Below the pieces are notes generated by a model. It saw only the letters and a program-made list of their open reading frames with translations. It did no database searches and had not been told where the DNA came from. This document shows, one piece after another, positions 43,460 to 54,929 of a stretch of 64,000 bases of DNA; the stretch's first letter is position 1, and each line of letters starts with the position of its first letter. Both the position numbers and the translations under genes were made by a program. The stretch is taken from assembly GCA_012064385.1 (NCBI GenBank), contig QRDG01000350.1, forward strand, positions 922,182 to 986,181, given 5' to 3'. Source of the stretch: Puccinellia tenuiflora. Its lineage: Eukaryota > Streptophyta > Magnoliopsida > Poales > Poaceae.

Positions 43460-44737
43460 GTGAAGCATGCCACCATTCGACTTGTCCTCTCCATTGCAGT
43501 CTCTCGGGGATGGTGTCTTCGCCAGTTGGACGTACAGAATGCGTTTCTCCATGGCATTCTAGAAGAAGATGTATTCATGAGGCAACCTCCGGGTTATGAG
43601 GATGCCAAGCTTCCGCACTATGTTTGTAAACTGGACAAGTCATTGTATGGACTCAAGCAATCCCCTCGAGCATGGTATTCCCGTCTCAGCAACAAGCTTC
43701 AGTCACTTGGATTCCGTCCATCCCAGGCCGACACCTCGCTTTTTGTATATCAGCAAGGGGGAGTAACCATAATTATGCTGATTTACGTCGACGACATTAT
43801 CGTTGCGAGCTCATCTTCACGCGCAGCACAGGACCTGGTGCAAAGTCTTCGTGATGATTTTGCTCTAAAGGATCTCGGGGACATCCACTACTTCCTCGGC
43901 ATCGAGGTGGTGCGCACGGCGACGGGTCTTCTTCTTCGGCAGGCGAAGTACATTGCAGACCTGCTGGAACGAGTTGGCATGAGGGACTGCAGGCCGGTAC
44001 CCACGCCGATGATCACTTCAGAAAAATTGTCTAAGGATGGAGGCTCGAAACTATCAGCAATAGAAGCTACTAAGTATCGGAGTCTAGTTGGAACACTGCA
44101 GTACCTAACACTCACCCGACCTGATGTCTCTTTCGCGGTGAATCGAGTCTGTCAGTACCTGCAGGAACCAACCGATACTCATCTGACAGCAGCAAAGCGT
44201 ATTGTACGCTACCTCAAAGGAACTGCAGACATTGGACTGAAGATTACCAGCTCGCCGTCCACAATCCTCAGTGCGTTTTCAGACGCTGACTGGGCGGGTT
44301 CACCAGATGATCGTAGGTCGACGAGCGGGTTCACTATTTTCTTTGGACCCAACCTGGTTTCGTGGAGCGCCAGGAAGCAGGCGACCGTGTCACGGTCTAG
44401 CACCGAGGCGGAGTACAAAGCGTTGGCCAATGCAACGGCAGAGATTATTTGGTTTCAGTCCCTTCTTGGTGAACTTGGCATTCGACAAGAACGAGCCCCT
44501 GTCCTTTGGTGCGACAACCTTGGTGCTACGTACATGTCAGCAAATCCAGTGTTTCACGCCCGAACGAAGCACATCGAAGTGGACTTCCACTTCGTAAGAG
44601 AAAGGGTGGCTCGGAGAGCACTAGAGATCAGGTTTGTGTCAACACGTGATCAGATAGCTGACGGCCTGACTAAACCAATTGGAGCTCATCAACTTCAGCA
44701 ACTTTGTCACAATCTCAACTTGAGAAGTCGTGATTGA
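43460..44737 (+). CDS. Copia reverse transcriptase and RNase H, open C-terminal part
   Basis: The frame covers the rest of reverse transcriptase (RVT_2: LDVQNAFLHGILEEDVFM, SLYGLKQSPRAWY, and the catalytic YVDD in MLIYVDDIIV). RNase H follows, with its acidic residues in AFSDADWAGS, SRSSTEAEYKAL and LWCDN. It stops at 44735-44737, just before the polypurine tract. The first Met used here is internal, because the true N-terminus lies in the broken part upstream. Confidence 0.9.
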   Translation: MKHATIRLVLSIAVSRGWCLRQLDVQNAFLHGILEEDVFMRQPPGYEDAKLPHYVCKLDKSLYGLKQSPRAWYSRLSNKLQSLGFRPSQADTSLFVYQQGGVTIIMLIYVDDIIVASSSSRAAQDLVQSLRDDFALKDLGDIHYFLGIEVVRTATGLLLRQAKYIADLLERVGMRDCRPVPTPMITSEKLSKDGGSKLSAIEATKYRSLVGTLQYLTLTRPDVSFAVNRVCQYLQEPTDTHLTAAKRIVRYLKGTADIGLKITSSPSTILSAFSDADWAGSPDDRRSTSGFTIFFGPNLVSWSARKQATVSRSSTEAEYKALANATAEIIWFQSLLGELGIRQERAPVLWCDNLGATYMSANPVFHARTKHIEVDFHFVRERVARRALEIRFVSTRDQIADGLTKPIGAHQLQQLCHNLNLRSRD

Positions 44738-44744
44738 GGGGGAG

Positions 44745-44977
44745 TGTTAGAAGATAGGATTAGCCGTGTGCATGTCTTGTACGATAAGTTAGAATCCTAG
44801 CAAACTAGCAAACTAACAAACGATAACGATCCAGGTTGTTGTGGACGTATCGATCTAAACCTCCTGATTGTATTGCTACCGACCTGTCCAAGGTCCTATA
44901 TATAGATGAGCTCCCGGCTTCAATTGAAGTACGGCAGAACCAATCTCCAATCTCCAATCTCATCTCGCGTTTTTACA
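44745..44977 (+). repeat. 3' LTR of copia element 1
   Basis: It is 233 bp long and identical to the 5' LTR except for an 8-bp and a 7-bp tandem duplication (AAACTAGC and CCAATCT units). I found no substitutions by eye. Confidence 0.95.
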
Positions 44978-44982
44978 GGTCG

Positions 44983-45800
44983 ATGGCCGTCTGTGTCTCA
45001 CGCGTTACCTGCTGCTAGAGTACGGATTTGAAGGAATTGAGCACGATGGCTTGTTGTGAAACGGTCGGCACCATGGCCGAGAACTCCATCTGTCCAAACT
45101 CCTCCTCCGATGACTCGTACAAGTTCCCGGATGGTTCAAATGAAATTAGGCTGATTCGGCTATACATTGTTTTTGAGGATGCATCGATTCTGCTACAAAT
45201 TTTCTCATGTTAAATGTGTGATTTGTTGTACATTTTGGTTCGGCTTTTTTTACAAAAAAAGAGAGGGTAAAATTCAGTCATTTTTCGTTCTAATTTCGGT
45301 GATTTTTATTTCTTAATTTCAAATTTTGGTTTGTGATTTTCGTCCGATTTTCCCGAAATACCGAATTCCGGCAATTTGTTCGGGCCCGGTAAAAATTACA
45401 AAACGAAAAACCATAACCTTGTCATGGGAGTTTCTGATTCCATCCCATTGTTGGAACACCTGGTCGTGGCAAATCACAAAGCACAATTAAACTGTAATTA
45501 ACAAAGTCATCAAACTATAATCAGCAAGGCCACATATAAACTCATCGCGTTGCCCACACCTTGCAGGAGATGCTTTCTTCAACCTTCTGCGCCGCCGCCT
45601 CCGATCTAAAGTTGATGTTTCACAACCGACCAGCAATCTTAATCGGGATCGGCGCTCGTGCTGTTTCGTGTCCGGATCGGAATCCTGCCCAGCAACGCCG
45701 CCGTTTCCCTCTGTGTATACATAACACTACGTGTCTGTGTAGGGCATCTCAGATTCTCAGCGTCTCCTGATCGAGGAATAGACACATCGACTAAGCCACC
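44983..45800. other. Spacer with possible MITE relic and gene upstream region
   Basis: The stretch 45235-45420 is T-rich with CCGAAATACCGAATTCCGG and TTTTGGTT motifs, reminiscent of hAT-like MITEs, but ends were not paired. The last 200 bases may be the promoter and leader of the small gene at 45801. Confidence 0.35.
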
Positions 45801-46160
45801 ATGACGCCCGAGGAGGCAATGCAGCGTCTCGAGGCGCTGAGCGACCTGCTAGCCAGCATCGCCAAGGGCGTGGCCGAGGAGGAGCAGGCCGGCGCTGCGG
45901 CGGAAGCTCATGACGACGGCCGGTCTCTGGATCGGCTCTGCAGGCTGACGCGACTCATGGACGACCTGGCCGCCGAGGAGAAGCTTCTCCGGCTTGCCGT
46001 CGACCGCATGGCGGCAACGTCGGGACAAGCAGGCTTGGCTGGAAGAGGCAGGAGACCCACGAGGAAACGCAGGCCCAACTCTCGCTACGCGGCTGCCGAT
46101 TGGACGTCTTCGTCGTCCGGCGCGGAGGAAAAAACACGGCGGTCCTCGGCCACATCCTGA
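45801..46160 (+). CDS. Small helical protein of unknown function (119 residues)
   Basis: A single open frame starts in a good plant context (GCCACCATGACG). Residues about 1-75 are predicted helical with heptad-like leucines (MQRLEALSDLLASIAKGV, LDRLCRLTRLMDDLAAEE). A basic, Ser-rich tail follows (RGRRPTRKRRPNSR). GC content rises inside the frame compared with its AT-rich surroundings, which supports coding. No domain is recognised. It could be a small coiled-coil adaptor or an exon of a larger gene. No intron borders were needed. Confidence 0.5.
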   Translation: MTPEEAMQRLEALSDLLASIAKGVAEEEQAGAAAEAHDDGRSLDRLCRLTRLMDDLAAEEKLLRLAVDRMAATSGQAGLAGRGRRPTRKRRPNSRYAAADWTSSSSGAEEKTRRSSATS

Positions 46161-46432
46161 TCACAACGATCAACCATGGTCCTGCGCACTAATTATTATG
46201 CAGTAGTCTGTCACGTAAGAATTAATGGCGCTAACCTTGCCTAACCTTTATCGCGAGGGTAGAAAAAAATTCCTCTGCATGTGGATTTAATTTAGATGAA
46301 TATTTCAAACATTGTTGGTGGACAATATGTAAACATTGCCCACAATTATACCGGTATTCACAAAGAATTTTCTACTTCTATCTTTTAGTTGATGGCTACA
46401 GTTTTTTTATATAAACATAACTCAATATTCTA

Positions 46433-46580
46433 CTCCCTCTGTTTTGAAATATATGATTTTCTACTTTTTTTCCGAATTGCGTGTATATAGACACGTTTCC
46501 ATCTATTTGTTCGCTCGTTTCAGACCGTATTTAGTCTATATTAAGTATCGAAAACTTCTTTTAATACTGAACGGAGTGAG
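46433..46580. mobile_element. Degenerate Stowaway MITE
   Basis: The ends CTCCCTCTGTTTTGAAATAT and CTGAACGGAGTGAG form an imperfect Stowaway terminal inverted repeat with TA on both sides (46431-46432, 46581-46582). The interior has TATATAGACACG and GTATTTAGTCTATATTAAGT typical of the group. Confidence 0.7.
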
Positions 46581-46661
46581 TATATTATCTATTATTTCGT
46601 TTAACAGTCATTGCAAAAAAAAGAGTTAATCCCACTCTATGTTGACATTTGTGATGAGGAG

Positions 46662-46731
46662 TACCCCCTATTTTCGACCCCTACTACTTTTTACCCCCTA
46701 TTTTCGACCCCTACTACTTTTTACCCCCTAT
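46662..46731. repeat. 30-bp tandem repeat, 2.3 units
   Basis: TACCCCCTATTTTCGACCCC starts a 30-bp unit at 46662, 46692 and, partly, 46722. An inverted version of the CCCCTATTT motif lies at about 47755-47800. Confidence 0.85.
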
Positions 46732-46739
46732 TCCTACTT

Positions 46740-48400
46740 CTGACAGATTTCACACTCTAAATAAGATTTTTCGCCATTATAACATTTAGAACCTATTTTC
46801 AGTGTTATATTGTAGGGCCATGTTGTCTACAGAATTACAAATGGCACATGTAAGGTTTATTGTCGTGGCATGACACACATGGACCAAGAATAGAGTTGAT
46901 TCGAGTTATCATAGATACACTATCTCGTTTTCCAACCTAGTCGTCGCCACCAAAGGTCTCCTCCTCAATGCCCCCTTGATCCCCCCCTCCTATCCCCTAG
47001 GCCGGCAGACTCGTCGGCGGCAAGACGACCGGGGACTCGTCTGTTCCATTTTTTCTTTTCCTTTGGTATTGTTTTCTTGCAGGCATTCATGAGGTGGGCG
47101 GCACTGGAATGTTGGAATAAGGTCTCGCCAGCATCTCCCTACATCAACGATATTTCGATCCGACGCTAACGAAGGGCTGTTGAGAGTGTCTCGATCTATT
47201 GCTAGATTTGTTGGCTCTCTATGGATCTTTGCAGTTGGTGTGTGTATCAAGGTGAGCAATTGGTGGCTATTGGTGTGGTGACTTCGAAATGTTCTTTAGG
47301 ATTGCTCTATGGCATAGTCTGGTTTTAAAAATATGATGGATTGCAAGCCTATACTGCGTCAGGTGATGCTCCAACCAATGTTTCTTCAACGATTTCTAGA
47401 TCTTTTCCCAAGTGGCGAGTGGCTAGTGCAGTCTTTACAGCCTGGTGTGGTGAAAACATTTGCATGTGTCCCTTTCCTTTACTGTTGGTTCTGTGTAATT
47501 TGAAATCTCCGACGGGCAGTGTACTCACAGAGGAAGAAGCAGAATCCAAATTGTCATCTCATTGTATTGTCTATTGTTTTCCTTGATAATTATCAGATCT
47601 AAGAAGCCCATTGGGTGTCTTTTTTTCAAATAAAAAAGATATGATCCAATCGGAATTTGAGTTTAGGAGGGTAAAATCTGGCACACAGCTAAAAATAATG
47701 AGACAAATCTTGACACATAATTCATACTTGGGTGTATAATATTGGCATAGGTTGGAAATAGGGGGTAAAATGTGTGTTACAAATGTGAAAATAGAGGGTA
47801 AAAATAAATTGACTCGATAAAAGGCATGGAGACAGGACCGAGACGAATTTATGATGGTGACCATGTTTGAATGAGTTGAAGGTTTTGAGTTACTCTTTAT
47901 AGGATTTAAGTTTCTTTTAACCTGACATTGTTTGCTTTGATGTAATTCCTGGTTATCTGATTAGGCAAGTGCAATCGGATTGTAATCCTGACATTGTTTA
48001 AGTTAAGTATGGTTTACACACAAAAAAGCGCGAAATTTGGACATAGCTATTTGGGCTGTTCAGACTTAAGCTCAACGAGATGCAGAAAAACCATTATTGG
48101 GATGATTTTTCTTTCTTCTTATATTGACCATTCCTTCCCCTCTCCCTGAATTTCCAAATAGAAAAGAGAACTCTCAGAAGATGAAACAAAAACTTACGAG
48201 AAAACAAAGACGTCGCCTGACCAGCAATGGAGATGGAGGGGAGCAAGATATGATCCAGTTTTATTGCCTGGAAGCACACAAACTCGGTCGCTCCCCTAAA
48301 TCATAAATTCGACAGGAAGAAAAAGTCTCGCATTCACGATGATAGTAGGTGCCTTGAATCGTGATGGACTCATATAGCAGCTAGAGGGGACAGCTTATAT
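46740..48400. other. Accessory DNA, possible unclassified element
   Basis: The part 46940-47585 has a C-rich start and a T/G-rich continuation like the retroposons at 36 and 55 kb, but no target duplication was found. Inverted similarity between 46624-46680 and 47755-47820 suggests an enclosing DNA element. No gene is recognised. Confidence 0.3.
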
Positions 48401-49526
48401 GTAGGATCCAAAGTCTAAAATGTGAGTTTCTTCTCTTGCAAAGAAAAGAAATGGAAATAACAGCAATTATGATTTATGATAATTAAAACAAACAAGAGTG
48501 AAAATATATACCCCCCACACACACAGACACGTTCAGAATCAGATTGACTGTGCAGTACCATTCACTGAAAATATATACCCTTGTAAATAACACACCGCTA
48601 GGTGATTTATGTGCATTGAGTAAACTAGGATAACAGAGACTGGAAGCTGATGAAGATGTAGAACAGTACGTGAGGCGAGTATCATCAGGTAGGAAAAAAC
48701 AGAGCATGCATAATTCATCAAGCAAATCGGCTGAACTATCCGACGGGTATGCATGGCATTCATGTACTACAGCGTGTTGTTTACGACTGAATCATCTCTG
48801 TATGCAACCAAAGTAGCTAGATATCAAAAGAGTACCTCACTTGCATGTAGCAATAGCAGCTACAGCGATGTGCAGGGATACAGCAGTATACAGCAAAATC
48901 ACAGCGACAGTCACTCTGACTTCCTAGAGTATTAATTAACCTTCTCACTGCAGAAACTAAACATGATGTTAATGCTCATGCCAGATCATCGCAAGATCAA
49001 ACAAGAACACAAACTCCAAGTTACAGGCAAACAAAGCCAAACATGTATGTAACCATCTGATTCACTTCACTGCCAAAAGCATGCACTTTGCTTTTTACGC
49101 CTCCCAGGAATAAGCAGGACAGTACACACTTGATTTCTAACAGATCCTCGGAGTCGTAGTCGCAGAATACCTGCGATGTTCCCTTCCACGCAGTTCTAGT
49201 TGTAGCAATAGCAGGTAGAGAGGTTTGGCAGGCATACAACAAAGATCACAGACACACTAACTTGTTACATAGTCTTAGTTAACATACTACTGAATGTGCA
49301 GAATCTAAACGACCTTATCTGACACACCAACCATTGCCAGATCAAGGCAACTAAGATAAACTCCAGGTTATTTCTAGATTACCATATTTACAACTAAACA
49401 GAGCCAAAAGCACCCTGCTGCAGACGAACTTTGTAGCAATCAACTGCCGAGTTGCATCACCAGCCTCTCTAATCTTACAACCCCGCCAGGTCTCCAGCAT
49501 TCACACCAGCACCACTCTGACCATGG
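48401..49526. other. Region downstream of the F-box gene
   Basis: The sequence 49180-49526 is homologous to 54930-55260, the 3' region of another F-box copy (GCAGGCATACAACAAAGATC, TAAGATAAACTCCAG, AACTAAACAGAGCCAAAA occur in both). The rest shows no gene. Confidence 0.5.
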
Positions 49527-49591
49527 TCACTCTGCGCTGGAGCTTGCAGCACAGCCTTTTCCCGGCGTCGCCTCATGCCCCTTTTCAACAC
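49527..49591 (-). CDS. Possible spliced last exon of the F-box gene
   Basis: On the minus strand, ATTGGGCAG precedes GTGTTGAAAAGGGG. Joined to the donor at 51494 in phase 1, it gives about 21 residues to a TGA at 49527. Another frame of the same exon (beginning VLKRGMRRREK) is open longer and resembles the copy at 55336, so the true frame is unresolved. Confidence 0.35.
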
Positions 49592-50345
49592 CTGCCCAAT
49601 ATCTCAAAATTAAATGCATTCAAATTGTAGATATTCAAGAGCTTGTCAGCAAAGAGGAAAAAATACAGCTCTTAGTATCAGACAACACTCGGTAACTTGC
49701 TTAGGGGGGAAGCACGGCGAGAAAAGCTGAGATAAACAAAGAAACAAGGAAAAAAACATGGGAAGAAGCAAAGGCTGAGACAAAATACAGGGATTAAAAC
49801 AAAGCACGTACAGTACATGGAGAATCAGCACCCGAGTTTAGCATTTGTAGTTTGCAATACAAAACCATAGCCACACAGCAAAAACAAGATGTCACAGAAA
49901 AACGGTAGCTTCACGCTGCACTACATCAAAATTTTCTAACTTAAGTCGCCAAAGGAAATAAGAAAGGGTATTAGTACTGACAAAAAAACATACTACATGC
50001 ATGGCCATTTGACTTGAACGACAAAGACAGAGGAAGGCGAGAAGTTCAAGCTGTAAAAAGATAACATAGGTGCCCTGTTACTAATTTATCTTGAGAAACG
50101 GATATCAAAACAAATGGTTTCTGACCACAAGCTGGCAAGCAGTTTTTGCTATGTGAATGGCAAGTCCATTGAGCAATTTCTTTATTTTGGAACAGTACTT
50201 TAAGAAATCAATTAAGCTTGCCACTTCATTTTGCTAACATCATATATTGATATATACAGGACATGCATTAGTCGTAGTAATGGCTAAGTCTCTTCAAGCC
50301 ATAACAGTTACGCAGATTTACTTGAAACCAACAGCATGACATAAA
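49578..50345. repeat. Tandem duplication in the F-box 3' intron, copy 1
   Basis: The block starts CCCCTTTTCAACACCTGCCC and contains ACATGGGAAGAAGCAAAGGC and ATTTATCTTGAGAAACGG. It is repeated about 807 bp on at 50385 with high similarity and small indels. Confidence 0.85.
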
Positions 50346-50384
50346 TCTATAGTTACGCAGCCTAGTCCCACCGTCTCCCCTGGC

Positions 50385-51150
50385 CCTTTTTCAACACCTT
50401 CCCAATATCTCAAAATTAAATACATTCAGATTGTATTCAAGAGCATGTCGGCAAAGAGGAAAAAATATAGCTCTTAGTATCAAGCAACACTGGGTAACTT
50501 GATTAGGGATAAAGCACTGGAAGAAAAGCTGAGATAAACAAAGAAACAAGAAAAAAAACATGGGAAGAAGCAAAGGCTGAGATAAAATACAGGGGATTAA
50601 AACAAAGCACGTACAGTACATGGAGAATTTGTTTGCAATATAAAACCATAGTCAGACAGCAAAAATGAGAAGTCGTGAAAAAATGGTAGCTTTCTGTTCC
50701 AGTACTACAAAAATTTCTAAGTCGCCGAAGGGGTAAAAAGGTATTAGTAGTGACAAAAAAAAAAAAAACGTGCATCCTCTGCCATCCCATACAAATTATT
50801 GCTTTAATTGGCAATTTGACTTGAACGACAAAGACAAGGAAGGAGAGAAGTTCAAGCTGTCAAAAGATAACATGGGTGCCCTGTTACTAATTTATCTTGA
50901 GAAGCTGATATCAAATCAAATGGTTTCTGACCACAAGCTGGCAAGCAGTTTTTGCTATGTGAATGCCAAGTCCATTGAGCAATTTATTTATTTTGGAACA
51001 GTACTTTGAGAAATCGATCACGCTCACCACTTCAGTTTGCTAACATCATATATTGATATACAGGACATACAATAGTCGTAGTAATGGCTAAGTCTCTTAT
51101 TTCAAGCCATAACAGTTATGCAGATTTACTTGAAACCAACATCATGAGAT
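50385..51150. repeat. Tandem duplication in the F-box 3' intron, copy 2
   Basis: This second copy keeps the motif order and also includes the exon-2 start-like GTGTTGAAAAAGGGC (minus strand). A more diverged third version lies at about 57000-57960. Confidence 0.85.
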
Positions 51151-51432
51151 AAATCAAAAGGTGCCAAGTTGACCAAAAATATATTTTTAGACTCTTTATA
51201 TCTATCAAAATAAAAGATAGACAGTGTAAGGCGTGTTTGACTGGAATCAATGATTCCAAGGTGAACATAAATGAACTGGATTTGAACTCGTATTCCTCTC
51301 CATTAGCTTCAGAGTCGAATATCAAAAACATTCAAACTAATAATTGTGATAGATCAAAGTTATATTTGTGAGCTTGATTAGCCATGCCAAAAGAAGAGAA
51401 AAACTAACTAATATCAAATCGTGTAAAGAAAA

Positions 51433-52722
51433 CTACCGGTGCCAATAATGAACTATGTAATGTGTGATTAAAAGTAGACAACTTGGCAGCTTACCACTTG
51501 ATACTGTTGGGGTCGACAACAGTGATGGAGGGAAGTTGCTATAGGCGTGCAGCTTAAAAAAGGTAGACCCTAAAGCGCACACCTTCTCAAGCTGGAACGT
51601 TTCGATGTCCAGCGTAAAACAGCCTGGCTCGACCAGTGAGCTTTGCCTATAATGCAGGAGCAAGTGCTTCTCCATATTACATATCAAACGAACACAAGAA
51701 CCGAGTGAGATTGACTTCACCTTCTGCCACTGGCTCCCACCATGGTTTTTCCTAATGAAATAGCTGAGGTCAGATGTGTTATCTGCTAGCACAAACATCC
51801 CAGGCCTGCCTTCCCCTGCCTCCACCATGGCGAAATCACGACAACTATTGGCTTCCGGTGGGGGCTCAGCAACGGAGAACTCCATTGTTTCGGTATCGAG
51901 CACTAGTAATTTACTTTCTTCGGAATCAGGTGACAACCAGTAGAAGCAGCCATACACATACTGACGCAAGTGGAAGAGCCTCTCCCTTGCCATCGACGGT
52001 GGCAAGCCATCAGACAAATCAGTCCAACACCGAGATGTAACGGCTCGCCATTGTCCGGTGTTGGAAGAGAAGACAAAGGCGACTAGCCTAGTCTCGCACT
52101 GCGCCATCCAGATCGCTCTGAATGATGTCTCATCTGCAGTATCCACGCTGCAACAGCCGGGAGGGACAAGGAAGATCTCGACACGGAGCAGATCGGCTAG
52201 GGGTAGGGGGTAAGCGAGTGGGGGAAGCAGGAGGTACCGCCGGTGCAAGGGGTCGCACACCACCGCGTCCGGGAAGACGACAGCAGAGGAGGAAAACAAC
52301 CTGTCGAGGACAACGCGGCCGTCGCGGATGTCCCGTACGACCCAGTAGCTGGTGGGGGCGGGGAGGAATGAGAAGGAGAAGTCGGCGGCCCAAGAAACAA
52401 CCCTGGCTGCTGATGCGGAGGGGTGCGGCGCAATGGCGGGGTGGAAGGCTTTGGGCCGCTCGAGGAAGCCGAGGAGGGGCGGGGCGTAGAGCTTGCGGTA
52501 CCGGCGGAGGAAGGAGCGGTGGGCGGCGGCGCGGCGGAAGGAGACGCAGGCGGCGGAGGCGCGGACGAGGTCGCCTGAGGTGGGCAGCCGGAGGAGGACT
52601 TCCGTCAGGAGCTCCTCGGGGATCGGCAGCGATGCAGCCATTTCATGGCGTCGGCGGTTGGGGATGGGATCCAGGCAAGGGGCCGCGCGCATCTGGCACT
52701 CCTCCTCCGCGCCGCCGCCCAT
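51433..52722 (-). CDS. F-box protein
   Basis: The single frame of 429 residues starts at 52722. Residues about 32-70 are an F-box (IPEELLTEVLLRLPTSGDLV, ASAACVSFRRAA), which binds SKP1 in SCF ubiquitin ligases. The rest is a beta-rich plant F-box-associated region (SYWVVRDIRDGRVVLDRL, CDPLHRRYLLLPPL, ETSFRAIWMAQ, YGCFYWL, LLVLDTETMEFSV), probably substrate-binding; the target is unknown. The frame runs to a TGA at 51433, but a consensus donor GTAAGC lies at 51494 (minus). Splicing to an acceptor ending at 49592 would give a last exon 49591-49527 and 430 residues. That 3' exon is duplicated in neighbouring copies, which supports splicing. Complementary open frames at 52122-52763 are GC shadows. 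Confidence 0.85.
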   Translation of the reverse strand: MGGGAEEECQMRAAPCLDPIPNRRRHEMAASLPIPEELLTEVLLRLPTSGDLVRASAACVSFRRAAAHRSFLRRYRKLYAPPLLGFLERPKAFHPAIAPHPSASAARVVSWAADFSFSFLPAPTSYWVVRDIRDGRVVLDRLFSSSAVVFPDAVVCDPLHRRYLLLPPLAYPLPLADLLRVEIFLVPPGCCSVDTADETSFRAIWMAQCETRLVAFVFSSNTGQWRAVTSRCWTDLSDGLPPSMARERLFHLRQYVYGCFYWLSPDSEESKLLVLDTETMEFSVAEPPPEANSCRDFAMVEAGEGRPGMFVLADNTSDLSYFIRKNHGGSQWQKVKSISLGSCVRLICNMEKHLLLHYRQSSLVEPGCFTLDIETFQLEKVCALGSTFFKLHAYSNFPPSLLSTPTVSSGKLPSCLLLITHYIVHYWHR

Positions 52723-52764
52723 TCCGCCGCCGGAAGCTAGCTAGCTCAGTTTGTGAACCCTAGC

Positions 52765-54485
52765 TAGCACGGGAGAGAGTGAGCCCCCATCCCGTGAGAT
52801 TTGGGGGGAGAAGGAGGAGCACTTCTTGCAGCAATTTCGACATTTCCACGGCTCTTTGTGCAAATAATCCAACGGGGGTGCAAATGCAATACGATTTGTG
52901 CAATCCTGTCCCTTGCTTACAAATCTAGCGGCTCAGTTAACTTCATGGAACAGGTCAGGACAGCTTCCGATGGCTGACAGCCTGACATGAGGTTTACTTG
53001 GATGTCAGCTTTAAAAAAGCTTCACTGTGTAATCCAACATTATATAGAAAATTAACTGAAACCTTCATGGAAATTTTCAGGAAATAAATTAAGGCCTCTT
53101 ACTCTTATGAGTTGTTGTGTGCATAAATTGTAGACAACGACATTGATTCTAAAACCAAATGTTGTGTGGTTTTGAACTGCCTATTACAGCATTAGTTGCC
53201 ACACTTCATATCTCTTTATAATGTTTCTTTAGCCAGCACAATGGCATTATTAAATTTCCACAAAATTTTAGACTATCAAAATCGAAAATAGAAAAAGGAA
53301 ATGATCCTTTTCCCAGTAATCCAAGTATAATCATAAAAAATGGAAGGCAAGAAGAATGAATCGCGCACGCTAGTTGAGAAGAAACAGAGAGAAGGCGTGG
53401 CTCGCTATTGGTCGCCCACTTGTCGGTTGCACCGTGAGCTACACAAAACACCGCCACCACCACCGCGACGCGCCACCCTTTCGGTCGCTCAACATTCGTC
53501 CACTAACTGGAGAATATCCGTTGCGCCATCATACTCACAAAGGAATCGAAGAGAGGTGTTTCCCATTCGTCATCGTCGAGCTTATCTTCTTGGCGCCCAT
53601 CGTCGGCAATTCGCTCCCCTCCGACCTCACCCACCATGGTTTCGAGCACTCTATCATGATCAGGGTGACTCTCCCTCTCGCGCCACGTGCCTTGTGGAGC
53701 GGCGCCATTGTGACTGCCACTCGGGAAGGTCGTCGACGTTGTTTCCTACGACCCTTGGTCATTGTGTCACCGCCAACAACAGTTGTGGCACGTCGTTTCA
53801 CTCCAGATTCATTAGCTCTCCGTTCCAACAAGCCCTCCTCCGCTCTCATACATGCTCGCCGAACTGCACCGTCGTACGCGTCTTTGGTGAGCCACTAATA
53901 CTTTGATCCCACCTACTGGGCACTGACATGTGTACCCTGCAAGCCCGAGGCTGCCATTTGGAATGAATATGACGGGTGTTTTTCGCGAAATATGTCTGCC
54001 CGGCTGGTTCACAAAAACATTTATTTTTTTGAAAATACACCCAAAACATTTTATATATCTGATATTTACCAAGGGAAAAAAATCAGGCACAAAGGAGAGA
54101 CACAACTCGAATACTACATGGATGTTATAAAATAAATACAGCGAAAATCATATTGGTCTTCTTCATTTGATTGTTCGACGACTGTTGGAGCTGGAAACAT
54201 GCAATGAATAAGCTGAAAAATGGTACACCTGCAAATTCCCTTGCCAAGTAAGGATTTGAAACCACCATACCCACTCATCGCAAAAAAGGGACGAATAAGC
54301 GTTGAAGAAACATCGGTTGGGAGCACATCCCAAACAACATAGTCTTGCAATCTTTCACCACTAATCCAGATGGTTGGAAAAGCTAGACCTTGCCACATAT
54401 ATTCAAAGGAACTAAAAGATTGAAAATTTCGCACCACAAACTAGTGAACACTTTTCTCTGAAAGACACACCAACTACAGATTCGA
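52765..54485. other. Spacer between F-box copies, unassigned frames
   Basis: Two overlapping plus-strand frames at 53340-53906 (188 and 174 codons) lie in a moderately GC-rich patch without a recognisable domain. They could be relic repeat sequence. No transposon ends were found. Confidence 0.35.
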
Positions 54486-54489
54486 AGGA

Positions 54490-54873
54490 AACCAATAGAT
54501 CTGACATCAAGCTTTCGGTGGGGGTTCAGCAATTGAGAACTCCATTGTTTTGGTATCGAGCACTAGTAAGTTACTTCCCTCAGCTGTCAACCAGTAGAAG
54601 CAGCCATACACATAGTGGCGCAAGTTGAAGAGACTCGTCGCTGTCAACAAGCCAGCAGAAAAATCGTTCCAACACCGAGTTGGAACAACTCGACATTGTC
54701 CAGTGTGCCATCCAGATCACTCTGAACGATGTCTCATCTGCATTCGCTTCCTCCATGCCGCAGCTTTGGGGGACAAGGAAGATTTCGCACAACACACTCT
54801 GCCCTCCTACTGGCTGGCGACGCGGCAGGTCTCGCACAACACACTGCACAAATAAGCAATAACAGATTGACAC
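54490..54873 (-). pseudogene. F-box gene fragment
   Basis: Minus-strand translation gives LCEIFLVPQSCGMEEANADE, then TSFRVIWMAHW, matching EIFLVPPGC...DETSFRAIWMAQ of the intact gene. A second block reads NLLVLDTKTMEFSIAEPPP. The frame is lost between them and the F-box itself is missing. It is a partial tandem copy. Confidence 0.8.
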
Positions 54874-54929
54874 AAATATGTATGTATCATGTATGCAACA
54901 ATGTGATTCACTTCACTTTGCAAACTTGC

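Larger units (their letters stand above)
40056..44977 (+). mobile_element. Complete Ty1/copia LTR retrotransposon, pol broken
   Basis: The LTRs at 40056-40273 and 44745-44977 begin TGTTAGAAG and end TTTTTACA. The 5-bp target duplication GGTCG is at 40051-40055 and 44978-44982. The primer-binding site TGGTATCAGAGC (initiator tRNA-Met type) directly follows the 5' LTR, and a polypurine tract GAGGGGGAG precedes the 3' LTR. Domain order is gag, protease, integrase, reverse transcriptase, RNase H, as in copia. The LTRs differ only by two short tandem duplications in the 3' copy, so insertion is recent, yet pol has several breaks. Confidence 0.96.

Noticed and set aside
52122..52763. 213-codon plus-strand frame opposite the F-box gene
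   Set aside because: It is the complement of the GC-rich F-box exon and shows no domain; the minus-strand F-box homology is clear.
53340..53906. Possible gene of 174-188 codons
   Set aside because: Two frames overlap equally well, no domain or splice support is visible, and composition is neutral.
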